9,563 nucleotides of DNA from positions 16,159 to 25,721 of the forward strand of contig DLLC01000045.1 in assembly GCA_002476625.1 (NCBI GenBank). The letters run 5' to 3'. Below the pieces are notes generated by a model that had not been told where the DNA came from, ran no database searches, and saw nothing but the letters and a program-made list of their open reading frames with translations. How positions within the stretch are numbered: position 1 is the first letter of the stretch; each line of letters opens with the position of its first letter. This DNA comes from Porphyromonadaceae bacterium UBA7572. Lineage in GTDB: Bacteria > Bacteroidota > Bacteroidia > Bacteroidales > Muribaculaceae. Made by a program: the position numbers and the translations under genes. Shown here in pieces: positions 1 through 6,890 of the stretch.

Positions 1-887
1 TGTGTAAAATCCGCAAATTTCACTTTTAGGGTGAGTGTGCGCCCCTCAAACCCACTTTTTGCAATTCTCTGAACCAGTTCCACCACAGCCTGATACAGCA
101 CGATAATGGCGGCAGAGCGTTTAGAGATGTCAGACTCAAACGTGGCTTCGCATCCTACCGACTTACGAATCCAGTCGGTCACCACCGGCCGGTTGTCGAT
201 TCCTCTTGCAAAATCATAGAACACCTGCCCCATTTTGCCAAACTCAAGCCTCAGCACCTCAAGAGGCACTTCGCGCAGCTGGCCGCACGTCTGAATCATC
301 AAATGGTCCATTCGCCGCTTTGTTTTCGGCCCCACACCCCACAGATTATCCACTGGCAGAAACCTCAAAAAATCCTGAATGCGCTGAGGATGCACCACCG
401 TCAGCCCATTAGGCTTACGGAAGTCACTGGCAATCTTTGCGAGCAGTTTGTTGCACGACACACCGGCAGATGCTGTGAGGTGAAGCTCGTTCCAGATAGC
501 CTCTCGAATTTCTTTAGCGATATCCATTGCCAAAGAAATTTCCTTCTTATTCCTTGTCACGTCGAGAAAAGCCTCGTCGAGCGAAATAGGCTCCACAATG
601 TCGGTATAGCGGTGAAAGATGCTATGCACTTGTGCCGAGATTTCCTTATAGCGAGCGAAATGTGGCTCAGCAATCACCAGATTGGGGCAAAGACGCTTTG
701 CCTGCGCCATGGGCTGAGCCGAGTGCACGCCATATTTGCGAGCCTCGTAACTGGCGGTGGCCACGACACTGCGAGGAGCGTCGTGCCCAACGGCAACCGG
801 ACGCCCTTTCAGGTCGGGATTGTCGAGCTGCTCAACCGACGCAAAGAAAGCGTCCATATCCACGTGTATGATTTTTCGCTCAGCCAT
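1..887 (-). CDS. dinB: DNA polymerase IV (DinB), 3' end cut by window edge
   Basis: This is a Y-family translesion DNA polymerase that copies past damaged bases without proofreading. Reading the minus strand from an ATG at 887 gives 295 uninterrupted codons to the window edge. The N-terminus MAERKIIHVDMDAFFASVEQ carries catalytic Asp10 and the steric-gate Phe15 (second F of the AFF triplet). SLDE at 102–105 supplies the palm-domain acidic pair D104/E105. ASAGVSCNKLLAKIASD (139–155), the thumb helix-hairpin-helix NLWGVGPKT (181–189) and the start of the little finger (to KVKFADFT, 288–295) follow in order. Family members are about 350–410 residues, so roughly 60–110 C-terminal residues, including any clamp-binding peptide, lie outside the window. 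The truncation is due only to the window edge; no frameshift is seen. A strong terminator separates it from rplS upstream, so it probably has its own promoter. Identification is very secure. Confidence 0.96.
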   Translation of the reverse strand, partial: MAERKIIHVDMDAFFASVEQLDNPDLKGRPVAVGHDAPRSVVATASYEARKYGVHSAQPMAQAKRLCPNLVIAEPHFARYKEISAQVHSIFHRYTDIVEPISLDEAFLDVTRNKKEISLAMDIAKEIREAIWNELHLTASAGVSCNKLLAKIASDFRKPNGLTVVHPQRIQDFLRFLPVDNLWGVGPKTKRRMDHLMIQTCGQLREVPLEVLRLEFGKMGQVFYDFARGIDNRPVVTDWIRKSVGCEATFESDISKRSAAIIVLYQAVVELVQRIAKSGFEGRTLTLKVKFADFT

Positions 888-896
888 CTTCAAAAG

Positions 897-904
897 CAAA
901 TTTA
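897..904 (-). promoter_or_regulatory. candidate -7 box for dinB
   Basis: The minus strand reads TAAATTTG, a full match to the Bacteroidota -7 consensus TAnnTTTG. It lies between the rplS terminator and the dinB ATG at 887. No TTTG lies 19–20 bp upstream; the nearest TTG is about 15 bp away, inside the terminator stem. Transcription would start only a few bases before the ATG, so the message would be nearly leaderless. The match may be chance in A/T-rich DNA. Confidence 0.3.
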
Positions 905-905
905 C

Positions 906-943
906 AAAAAAAATTGCCACAACCGAAACGTCGGCAGTGGCAA
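906..943 (-). terminator. intrinsic terminator of rplS
   Basis: On the minus strand a hairpin with arms TTGCCAC (943–937) and GTGGCAA (920–914) continues inward, past one T–T mismatch, as GCCGA/TCGGT around a 4-nt CGTT loop. It is followed directly by eight Ts (913–906). It begins 30 nt after the rplS stop codon. This is a textbook rho-independent terminator, and it places dinB in a separate transcription unit. Confidence 0.88.
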
Positions 944-972
944 CCTTAATGGAATATTTTCTCGCAAGCGAA

Positions 973-1335
973 TTATGCTTCCTTCTTGATAACTCTGCGC
1001 TCTTTGATACGAGCCTTCTTACCAGTAAGTTTACGCAAGTAGTAAATCTTCGCACGACGTACGCGACCATGCTTGTTGATCACGATGCTGTCGATGAATG
1101 GCGACTCAAGTGGGAAGATACGCTCCACACCGATGTTGTCGGAAATCTTGCGAACAGTGAAGCGCTTCTTGTCGCCCTCACCATTGATTTTGATGACAAC
1201 ACCACGATACTGCTGAATACGTTCCTTGTTACCTTCTTTAATGCGGTAAGCCACAGTGATAGTGTCGCCAGGGAAGAATGTAGGGAGTTCCTTCTTGGTA
1301 GCAAATGCTTGCTCTACAACTTTAATTAAATCCAT
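973..1335 (-). CDS. rplS: 50S ribosomal protein L19
   Basis: L19 (bL19) is a large-subunit ribosomal protein located at the 30S–50S interface. The 120-residue product is a normal length for the family. It shows the characteristic blocks FFPGDTITVAYRIKEGNKER (20–39), QQYRGVVIKI (41–50), FTVRKISDNIGVERIFPLES (59–78) and the basic C-terminal stretch HGRVRRAKIYYLRKLTGKKA. The ATG at 1335 is preceded by an A/T-rich leader with no Shine-Dalgarno, as is usual for ribosomal protein genes in Bacteroidota. It has its own canonical promoter (1423–1454) and a strong terminator (906–943), so it appears monocistronic. The usual rimM/trmD neighbours are absent here. Identification is essentially certain. 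Confidence 0.98.
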   Translation of the reverse strand: MDLIKVVEQAFATKKELPTFFPGDTITVAYRIKEGNKERIQQYRGVVIKINGEGDKKRFTVRKISDNIGVERIFPLESPFIDSIVINKHGRVRRAKIYYLRKLTGKKARIKERRVIKKEA

Positions 1336-1350
1336 TGTAATTATTTATTT

Positions 1351-1362
1351 TATAGTACTATA
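1351..1362. repeat. 12-bp perfect palindrome in the rplS leader
   Basis: TATAGTACTATA is its own reverse complement and lies 15 bp upstream of the rplS ATG, inside the predicted 5' untranslated region. In RNA it could form only a weak 4-bp hairpin. Being so close to the start, it could affect ribosome access or bind a protein, but it is A/T-rich and may be chance. Confidence 0.5.
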
Positions 1363-1422
1363 TCGTTCCCGCAACATACAAGGGCCACACTTTTTTCCCA
1401 ACAGAGGTTACGAAAATCGGTG

Positions 1423-1454
1423 CAAAATTAACAAATTCCCACTTAACTGCCAAA
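1423..1454 (-). promoter_or_regulatory. rplS promoter
   Basis: On the minus strand, TTTG (1454–1451) is followed by exactly 20 bp and then TAATTTTG (1430–1423), which matches the Bacteroidota -33/-7 consensus (TTTG…TAnnTTTG) at every fixed position. Transcription would start near 1417, giving a leader of about 80 nt before the rplS ATG at 1335. This is one of the best promoter matches in the window. Confidence 0.72.
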
Positions 1455-1477
1455 TATTTTGCGCCTTAACTGCCAAA
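1442..1477. repeat. 13-bp direct repeat at the rplS -33 region
   Basis: On the minus strand TTTGGCAGTTAAG occurs twice, at 1477–1465 and 1454–1442, spaced 23 bp apart. The downstream copy begins with the TTTG of the rplS -33 element, and the upstream copy overlaps a hairpin arm (1469–1475). The spacing is close to two helical turns. It may be a regulator site or a chance local duplication. Confidence 0.6.
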
Positions 1478-1490
1478 ACGCAATGGCAGT
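1469..1490 (-). terminator. hairpin after the DUF3109 gene, possible weak terminator
   Basis: ACTGCCA (1490–1484 on the minus strand) and TGGCAGT (1475–1469) form a perfect 7-bp stem with an 8-nt loop. A further GCC/GGC pairing is possible after a 3-nt bulge. It starts 28 nt after the DUF3109 stop and lies between that gene and the rplS promoter, which fits a transcript end. No T-run follows, so it is not a classical intrinsic terminator. A 10-bp palindrome, CGTGATCACG, lies nearby at 1496–1505. Confidence 0.35.
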
Positions 1491-1517
1491 GGCATCGTGA
1501 TCACGCCTCTCATGGCA

Positions 1518-2123
1518 TCAATCTTCAAGATACGTTTTCACATAGAGGTCGCAATTAGCGGCAAGCTCGTCGTACCACTCTTTTCCGAACCGCTCTATAA
1601 GCGGCTCCTTGAGAAACTGGTACAGGCGAACCTTATTTTTCCTGCCTATCACCTCTGCGCTCTTGCAAATTTTCCAACGGTGATAATTTACCGACGTGAA
1701 CGAGGTACATTTTTTCACCCTCACCGGATAGAGATAGCATGAAATGGGTTTGCGCCAGTCAAGTCTCCCTTCACGGTAAGCCTTGTCGATGGCACAAATA
1801 CACACACCACCCGGCAAATAAGTGGAGAACACGCAGTTTTTCCCGTCCACTATTTGAGTCACAATTTCACCTTCGGGATCAAGATAGCCCACACCACACT
1901 CTTTAATTCGCTCTTGAGCACGCGGTAGCAAATCGTCCCACACCACTGGCAAAATTTCCTTCAGTTTGGCGTACTCCTCCTTGGTGATAGGCGCACCGGC
2001 ATCACCCTCAATACAGCATGCGCCAAGGCATGCGTCAATGTCGCAGCAAAAAAAACGCTCGGCAAGGTCGAGGCTCACCAGCGTGTCACCAATCTCAAAT
2101 GCGCCTCTTATATTGTTCTCCAT
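1518..2123 (-). CDS. DUF3109 family Cys-rich protein
   Basis: This 201-residue soluble protein resembles the DUF3109 family, common in Bacteroidota and of unknown function. It has many cysteines: CC at 26–27, C32, CC at 36–37 (pattern CCDIDACLGACC), then C76, C97, C108, C110, C129, C139 and C153. The block KPISCYLYPVRV (125–136) resembles the R/KPxxCxxYP motif of YkgJ-type zinc/iron-chelating proteins, so metal or Fe–S cluster binding is plausible but inferred. There is no signal peptide or membrane segment, so a cytoplasmic location is expected. It starts only 15 bp after the cdaA stop and so is probably translated from the folP–cdaA message. The family call is from recall of the motif pattern. 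Confidence 0.85.
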   Translation of the reverse strand: MENNIRGAFEIGDTLVSLDLAERFFCCDIDACLGACCIEGDAGAPITKEEYAKLKEILPVVWDDLLPRAQERIKECGVGYLDPEGEIVTQIVDGKNCVFSTYLPGGVCICAIDKAYREGRLDWRKPISCYLYPVRVKKCTSFTSVNYHRWKICKSAEVIGRKNKVRLYQFLKEPLIERFGKEWYDELAANCDLYVKTYLED

Positions 2124-2138
2124 CTTAGTCTTATATGA

Positions 2139-2903
2139 TTATTCATTAAGTAGTTCCGACACTTTATGGTCAAGTTCCGTGCTGGAGAGCTTGAGAAAAA
2201 TCTCGCCTCTATACGCACACGATATGTTGCCTGTTTCTTCACTGACCACAATCGCCACTGCATCGCTCTCCTGGGTAATTCCCAATGCCGAGCGGTGACG
2301 CAGTCCCAGATAGCGTGGCAAGTTGCGGTCGTGCGACACTGGCAGAATGCAACCTGCGGCAAGAATCCTGCCGTCGGAAATGATCACAGCGCCATCATGT
2401 AGCGGACTGTTTTTAAAGAATATGTTTTCAATTAGTCGGTTGTTGACTTTCGCGTCGATCACATCGCCAGTGTGCACAAAATCAGAAAGCGACATACTTT
2501 TCTGCACTACAATGAGCGCACCAGTCTTCGACTTCGACATCGACATACAGGCATACACTATAGGCATGAGCCACTTCCGCTTGTCGGCAGGCGTGGGCTT
2601 GTGCATAAACCTCTTGAAAAAGCGCAAGCTACGGTTCGAACCCACGTCACTGAGGAAGTGGCGAATTTCGTTCTGGAACAAGATAATCAATATAATCGCA
2701 CCTTGGCTGACAATGGTGTCGAATATGCCTTTCATCAGCGTCATGCGGCTTATGCGGAGCAGCATCGACACCACCAGCAGAAACACGATGCCCAAAAATA
2801 TATTAATGGCACCGGACTTTTTCATCGTGAGGTAGATGTAGAGCAGCACAGCCGACACCAAAGCAATGTCGATAAAATCAATTATGCCAAAACATTCAAA
2901 CAT
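2139..2903 (-). CDS. cdaA: membrane diadenylate cyclase (c-di-AMP synthase) CdaA
   Basis: CdaA (DacA) joins two ATP molecules to make cyclic di-AMP, a second messenger controlling potassium/osmolyte balance and envelope stress. The 254-residue protein has three hydrophobic N-terminal segments (about 10–27, 33–49, 60–76) and then a cytoplasmic DisA_N catalytic domain. The linker LFQNEIRHFL (75–84) is typical of CdaA. The catalytic motifs are present: DGA at 170–172 within NSPLHDGAVII, and RHR at 202–204 within LGLRHRSALGI. The cdaR (YbbR-domain) and glmM neighbours usual in Firmicutes are absent; instead folP lies 83 bp upstream, an order I recall as common in Bacteroidetes. No clear promoter is seen in that gap, so it likely shares the folP transcript. 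Start and function are secure. Confidence 0.95.
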   Translation of the reverse strand: MFECFGIIDFIDIALVSAVLLYIYLTMKKSGAINIFLGIVFLLVVSMLLRISRMTLMKGIFDTIVSQGAIILIILFQNEIRHFLSDVGSNRSLRFFKRFMHKPTPADKRKWLMPIVYACMSMSKSKTGALIVVQKSMSLSDFVHTGDVIDAKVNNRLIENIFFKNSPLHDGAVIISDGRILAAGCILPVSHDRNLPRYLGLRHRSALGITQESDAVAIVVSEETGNISCAYRGEIFLKLSSTELDHKVSELLNE

Positions 2904-2986
2904 TAACGCTATCTTTAGAAATTATAAAATCAAACCATTAGTAATTGGGGCTTATGCGCACTTTTACGGAAAGTCTTCATTCGCCC

Positions 2987-3850
2987 TTACATGGCAGAAG
3001 CGCTCTCCAACTCTTGAAGTATGGCGCGAGCCTCTACCGCAGCCCGAACATCATGCACACGTAAAATATGACACCCTGCAAGCATCGACACCGTGTTGAG
3101 AACAGTGGTGCCCTCAAGCGACTCTGCCGGAGAAGTTCCCAGCAGACGGAAAATCATCGACTTTCTGGAGATTCCCACCAAAATTGGAGCGCCAAGCTGA
3201 TGAAACTCACTCAATCCATTCATCAATTCATAGTTCTGATGCAAAGTTTTGCTGAATCCAAATCCCGGATCGATAATCACTTGGCTGCAACCATGGCCAC
3301 GGAAAAGCTTCATTTTATTTTTCAAGTCGTCGAGCACATCATTCACCACCCCACCAGGATAATCGGTGAGCTGCTGCATAGTGGCAGGATTGCCCCTCAT
3401 GTGCATCAAGACATACGGCACGTCAAGTCGGCCCATAGTGTAAGCCATATCGGCGTCAAGCGTCCCGCCCGACACATCGTTTATAATATCAGCGCCCAGT
3501 TCCTCCACACAAGTCTGAGCCACAGAAGCCCGGAAGGTGTCGATAGAAATGGGAATGTCCGGAGCCAAACGCTTCACCACCTCTACGCCTTTACGCAGCC
3601 GACGAAGTTCCTCCTCACTGCTCACCACATCTGCACCCGGGCGGGTGGAGTAGGCACCCAAGTCAAAAATATCCACTCCGTCGCTCACCATCTGCTCCAC
3701 ACGCCGCTCAAGAGAGTCGGTGTCAAACGTGCGGCTTGCGGAATAAAACGAGTCGGGCGTAACGTTCACGATACCCATAATCAGAGTGTGGTCGATAACA
3801 AGCTCCTTGCCGCGCAAAGTGAGCGTAAATGGCTTAATTTTTAACTTCAT
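2987..3850 (-). CDS. folP: dihydropteroate synthase
   Basis: FolP condenses 6-hydroxymethyl-dihydropterin pyrophosphate with p-aminobenzoate to give dihydropteroate in folate synthesis; it is the sulfonamide target. The 287-residue product is full length for this TIM-barrel enzyme and has all signature blocks in order: MGIVNVTPDSF (25–35), YSTRPGA (67–73), SIDTF (102–106), NDVSGG (124–129), LMHMRG (148–153), DPGFGFSKT (194–202), GISRKSMI (226–233) and LRVHDV (263–268). No substitution in these blocks looks unusual; sulfonamide resistance was not judged. It has its own promoter (3877–3908) and appears to head a folP–cdaA–DUF3109 operon. Confidence 0.97.
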   Translation of the reverse strand: MKLKIKPFTLTLRGKELVIDHTLIMGIVNVTPDSFYSASRTFDTDSLERRVEQMVSDGVDIFDLGAYSTRPGADVVSSEEELRRLRKGVEVVKRLAPDIPISIDTFRASVAQTCVEELGADIINDVSGGTLDADMAYTMGRLDVPYVLMHMRGNPATMQQLTDYPGGVVNDVLDDLKNKMKLFRGHGCSQVIIDPGFGFSKTLHQNYELMNGLSEFHQLGAPILVGISRKSMIFRLLGTSPAESLEGTTVLNTVSMLAGCHILRVHDVRAAVEARAILQELESASAM

Positions 3851-3876
3851 TGCAGGGATTGATCAGTTTATAAATG

Positions 3877-3908
3877 CGAAAATACAAAAAAAATAGCCTA
3901 CGGGCAAA
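3877..3908 (-). promoter_or_regulatory. folP operon promoter
   Basis: On the minus strand, TTTG (3908–3905), a 20-bp spacer and TATTTTCG (3884–3877) match the Bacteroidota promoter with one deviation (TTCG for TTTG), seen also at the vanZ-family promoter in this window. The spacer includes a run of eight Ts. Transcription would begin near 3870, about 20 nt before the folP ATG at 3850. Confidence 0.6.
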
Positions 3909-3992
3909 TGCAAGCCAGTAAAAACAGAAAAACCATCTTCACAACAAATGCAAAGACGGTAAAATATAGAGAAGAAGTTATGGCCAAACACA

Positions 3993-5336
3993 CTAAATCA
4001 AGCCAAGGTAATAGAGAAAGATGACCACCACAGCCACTGGAGCGATAAACCGGAGACAAAACACCACAGCCCACTGCACGTGCACATGAATGGTGCCGTG
4101 GTTGGTGAGCTGGGCTGCTATCACTTTGCGGTCGATAATCCATCCCACATATATTGCCGTGAACAGGCCACCCAACAGCATGAAGAAGTTGCTCGACAGA
4201 TAGTTGAAGAAGTCAAACAAACCCATATTCAGCACGCTCACTCCACTCAGCACATTAAACGAGAGCGCGCTCAGCGAAGCAATCACAACAGTGAACACCG
4301 CCACAATGGCAGTGGACTTCTTGCGCGATGTCTTGAATTCCTCTGATATGAATGTAATGGGAATCTCACTCAGTGAAATGGTGCTGGTGAGTGCGGCAAA
4401 CAATAGCAACACGAAAAACAGAACCGACCACAAATAGCCGCACGGCATCTGCTGGAAAATATTGGGCAGCACCTCAAACACTAATTTCGGTCCCGATTCG
4501 GGCTGCATGCCGAAGGAGAACACCGCTGGAAAAATCACAACACCAGCCAGCAGTGCCACAAGCGTGTCGAGCGAGGCTATGGTGCACGCGTCGCGCACCA
4601 GCGGAGAGTCGTCGTGAAAATACGACGAGAAGGTGACCAAACCCGAAATGCCCAATGTGAGCGACATAAACGCCTGCCCAAACGCATCTACCACCCCCCG
4701 CCAGGAAAGATGCGAAAAATCCACATCGAACAAGAACTCCAAGCCCTTGCCAGAATTTGGCAAAAGCAGCGAATTCACAGAAAAAATCAAAAGAAGCAAA
4801 AACAGCAGCGGCATCATGATGGACGAGGTGCGCTCCACCCCTTTTCTCACGCCTCCAAGCATCACGAAAAAGTTGATGCAAAGAAACGCCATGGTGAGCA
4901 GCATGGTTTTAGACGGGCTTGAAATGAAGCTGGTGAAAATTACAGAGAACTCTGCGGATGTGTGGCCACCTAAATTTCCCGACATAGCCAAGCAAAGGTA
5001 CTCAAGCACCCAGCCACACACCACGCTGTAGAACCCCAACGTCACTATTGCACCAGCCACACATATGTATGCCACATTATGAACCTTCGACTTTGGCGAC
5101 AACATCCTCAGCGCGCCACGCATATTAAGATGTGTGCCACGCCCGATAATAAACTCGGAGAGCATCACAGGAATGCCCAAGAAAAGCACACAGCCAATAT
5201 AAACGATGATAAATGCCCCACCGCCATTCTCTCCAGCCTCATAGGGAAAGCGCCATATATTGCCCAACCCCACTGCAGAGCCAACCGTAGCGGCTATTGC
5301 GCCCAGGCGTGATCCGAAACTTGCTCTGTTACTCAT
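3993..5336 (-). CDS. NSS (SNF) family sodium-coupled transporter, copy A
   Basis: This 447-residue inner-membrane protein belongs to the neurotransmitter:sodium symporter family (LeuT/MhsT/Tyt1 fold), which usually imports amino acids with sodium. The TM1 core GSAVGLGNIWRFPY (19–32) contains the unwound sodium/substrate-binding segment. GQAFMSLTLG (220–229) matches TM6 and AALTS (314–318) matches the TM8 Na2-site pattern A-x-x-T-S. Asp257 in LDT aligns with the acidic residue that replaces chloride in bacterial members, suggesting chloride independence (inference). The length fits the short bacterial type with probably 11 membrane segments. The substrate cannot be named. It follows paralogue B by 167 bp and has its own promoter (5422–5452) with a palindrome in the leader (5359–5374), so it may be controlled separately. 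Confidence 0.94.
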   Translation of the reverse strand: MSNRASFGSRLGAIAATVGSAVGLGNIWRFPYEAGENGGGAFIIVYIGCVLFLGIPVMLSEFIIGRGTHLNMRGALRMLSPKSKVHNVAYICVAGAIVTLGFYSVVCGWVLEYLCLAMSGNLGGHTSAEFSVIFTSFISSPSKTMLLTMAFLCINFFVMLGGVRKGVERTSSIMMPLLFLLLLIFSVNSLLLPNSGKGLEFLFDVDFSHLSWRGVVDAFGQAFMSLTLGISGLVTFSSYFHDDSPLVRDACTIASLDTLVALLAGVVIFPAVFSFGMQPESGPKLVFEVLPNIFQQMPCGYLWSVLFFVLLLFAALTSTISLSEIPITFISEEFKTSRKKSTAIVAVFTVVIASLSALSFNVLSGVSVLNMGLFDFFNYLSSNFFMLLGGLFTAIYVGWIIDRKVIAAQLTNHGTIHVHVQWAVVFCLRFIAPVAVVVIFLYYLGLI

Positions 5337-5358
5337 AGAAAAAGGTTACCTCATATAA

Positions 5359-5374
5359 TTTGCAGAACTGCAAA
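5359..5374. repeat. inverted repeat in the leader of transporter A
   Basis: TTTGCAGAACTGCAAA has perfect 7-bp arms (TTTGCAG/CTGCAAA) around a 2-bp centre. It lies 22 bp upstream of the start codon and about 45 bp downstream of the predicted transcription start. The 2-nt centre is too tight for the full RNA stem, so binding of a dimeric regulator fits better than an RNA hairpin. No matching site was seen at the other transporter. Confidence 0.55.
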
Positions 5375-5421
5375 CCGTAATTTCTTTAGTCTAAAAAAAT
5401 ATAATATTCACAAATCGGCCA

Positions 5422-5452
5422 CAAAATTACTACAATTTCATCACTTTTCAAA
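5422..5452 (-). promoter_or_regulatory. promoter of transporter A
   Basis: On the minus strand, TTTG (5452–5449), a 19-bp spacer and TAATTTTG (5429–5422) match the Bacteroidota consensus at every fixed position. Transcription would start near 5416, giving a leader of about 80 nt that contains the 5359–5374 inverted repeat. It shows that copy A need not depend on read-through from copy B. Confidence 0.7.
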
Positions 5453-5503
5453 GCCATCATCAAAAAATCTTTAACAAAATCACAGAAAATTGTTTCGGAT
5501 TAT

Positions 5504-6862
5504 TCAAAACAAAGTATCAAACAGCCCTAAACCGTAAAGAAATATCACAATGATGGCTATAGGTGAGAGGTATCTGATGCAGAACATCAATGGATTTCGC
5601 CATACCGACACTTTTAATGTGCCATAATTCGTGAGCTGATTGTCAACAAACTTCTTGTCGATATGCCAGCCCACAAACCACGCGAAAAATACGCCACCCA
5701 CAGGAAGCAGTATATTGCTCGACACATAGTCGAAAAGGTCGAAAAGCGTTTTGCCAAAAATTGTAAAATCGGCCAGCACGCCAAAGGAGAGCGCACACAG
5801 CGTGCCAAACACAAGTGCCACCCCTGTATTGAGGGCTGTGGCCTTATTGCGGGTCATGTGATGTTCTTCCACAAAAAAAGAGATAGATATCTCACTCATA
5901 GAGATTGTGCTCGTGATAGAGGCAAAGAAAAGAAGCAGAAAAAACAGCACCGACCAAACATAGCCGCCAGGCAATTGCTGGAATATGTTGGGCAAAATCT
6001 CAAACACTAATTTCGGGCCCGCCTCTGGCTGCATTCCGAAAGAAAACACCACAGGGAAAATCATAATGCCAGAGAGCACCGCCACCACAGTGTCGAGCAC
6101 TGCCACGATGGTAGCGTTGCGCATTAGCCTGTCGCTATCTTTGAAATAAGAAGCATAAGTGAGAATGCACGACAGCCCGATGCTCAACGAGAAAAAAGCC
6201 TGCCCCATCGCTCCGATTGCCACCTTGGGTGAGAGGCGTGAGAAGTCGGGGAAAAATAGAAATTTCAGTCCTTTAGCCGCGCCGGGAAGTGTGAGCGCAT
6301 ACACAATAAGCACAAGGAGTATGACAAAAAGGATAGGCATCATGACATTTGCCACCCTTTCAATGCCACGTTTAACGCCACGACGCAGGATCCAGAAATT
6401 AACGCAGAGAAAAAGCACAGTCCACAGCACTGGGCGGTAAGGGCTTGACACAAATGCGCCGAATATAGCGGAGTACTCTGCGGCTGTGTGTCCGCTGAGG
6501 TGCCCAGTCACAGCCTGAAACAGATATTCCACAATCCAGCCGCACACCACGCTGTAGAAGCTTAAAATCATCAGTGATGCTAAAATTCCCATGTACGACA
6601 TCCAATGCCACTTCTCGCCCGGAGCAAGCAGCTTCAGCGCCCCTGACACATTCTTGTGTGTGCCACGGCCTATCAAAAACTCCGAAACAATCACCGGCAC
6701 TCCCACAAGAAACACACACCCTATATATATCAGCAGGAAAGCGCCTCCACCATGCACACCGGCCTCATAGGGAAAACGCCAAATATTACCCAGCCCCACA
6801 GCCGAACCCACAGTTGCGGCTATAGCGCCTAATCTTGTTGCAAATTGCGCTCTTTCACTCAT
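5504..6862 (-). CDS. NSS (SNF) family sodium-coupled transporter, copy B
   Basis: This 452-residue inner-membrane symporter is colinear with copy A without a gap for the first 420 residues, with about 237 identities there (roughly 56%, counted by eye). It keeps the family core: GSAVGLGNIWRFPYEAG (19–35) in TM1, GQAFFSLSIG (220–229) in TM6, Asp257 in LDT (chloride-replacing position) and ASITS (314–318) in TM8. The block from 271 to 309, containing FSFGMQPE, GPKLVFE and PNIFQQ, is almost identical in both copies. Divergence is greatest around 91–99 and 341–371. It ends FDTLF, five residues beyond copy A. It starts 28 bp after the small membrane-protein gene, so the two are likely cotranscribed. 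The substrate is unknown. Confidence 0.94.
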   Translation of the reverse strand: MSERAQFATRLGAIAATVGSAVGLGNIWRFPYEAGVHGGGAFLLIYIGCVFLVGVPVIVSEFLIGRGTHKNVSGALKLLAPGEKWHWMSYMGILASLMILSFYSVVCGWIVEYLFQAVTGHLSGHTAAEYSAIFGAFVSSPYRPVLWTVLFLCVNFWILRRGVKRGIERVANVMMPILFVILLVLIVYALTLPGAAKGLKFLFFPDFSRLSPKVAIGAMGQAFFSLSIGLSCILTYASYFKDSDRLMRNATIVAVLDTVVAVLSGIMIFPVVFSFGMQPEAGPKLVFEILPNIFQQLPGGYVWSVLFFLLLFFASITSTISMSEISISFFVEEHHMTRNKATALNTGVALVFGTLCALSFGVLADFTIFGKTLFDLFDYVSSNILLPVGGVFFAWFVGWHIDKKFVDNQLTNYGTLKVSVWRNPLMFCIRYLSPIAIIVIFLYGLGLFDTLF

Positions 6863-6890
6863 CGTAGAATCTTAAAGTCATTTTGTCTGT

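Noticed and set aside
303..1329. Long open frames on the plus strand opposite dinB and rplS (303–989, 757–1329)
   Set aside because: They are antisense to two unmistakable genes, their translations show no recognisable domain, and no promoter serves them.
3068..3844. 258-codon plus-strand open frame opposite folP
   Set aside because: It is an antisense shadow of folP. Its His/Arg/Ser-rich translation has no family character.
3886..3920. Possible terminator for transporter A: a GCC–CGTA–GGC hairpin just before eight Ts on the minus strand
   Set aside because: The stem is only 3 bp and the T-run sits in the spacer of the folP promoter. The hairpin is too weak to call.
4474..5312. Several open frames inside transporter A on both strands (such as 4474–4881, 4633–5031)
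   Set aside because: These overlap a full-length NSS transporter with intact motifs and have biased, low-information compositions.
5461..5503. Possible terminator after transporter B (AACAA…TTGTT followed by a T-rich stretch)
   Set aside because: It is a five-pair A/T stem with a long loop and no contiguous T-run next to it, within expectation for A/T-rich DNA.
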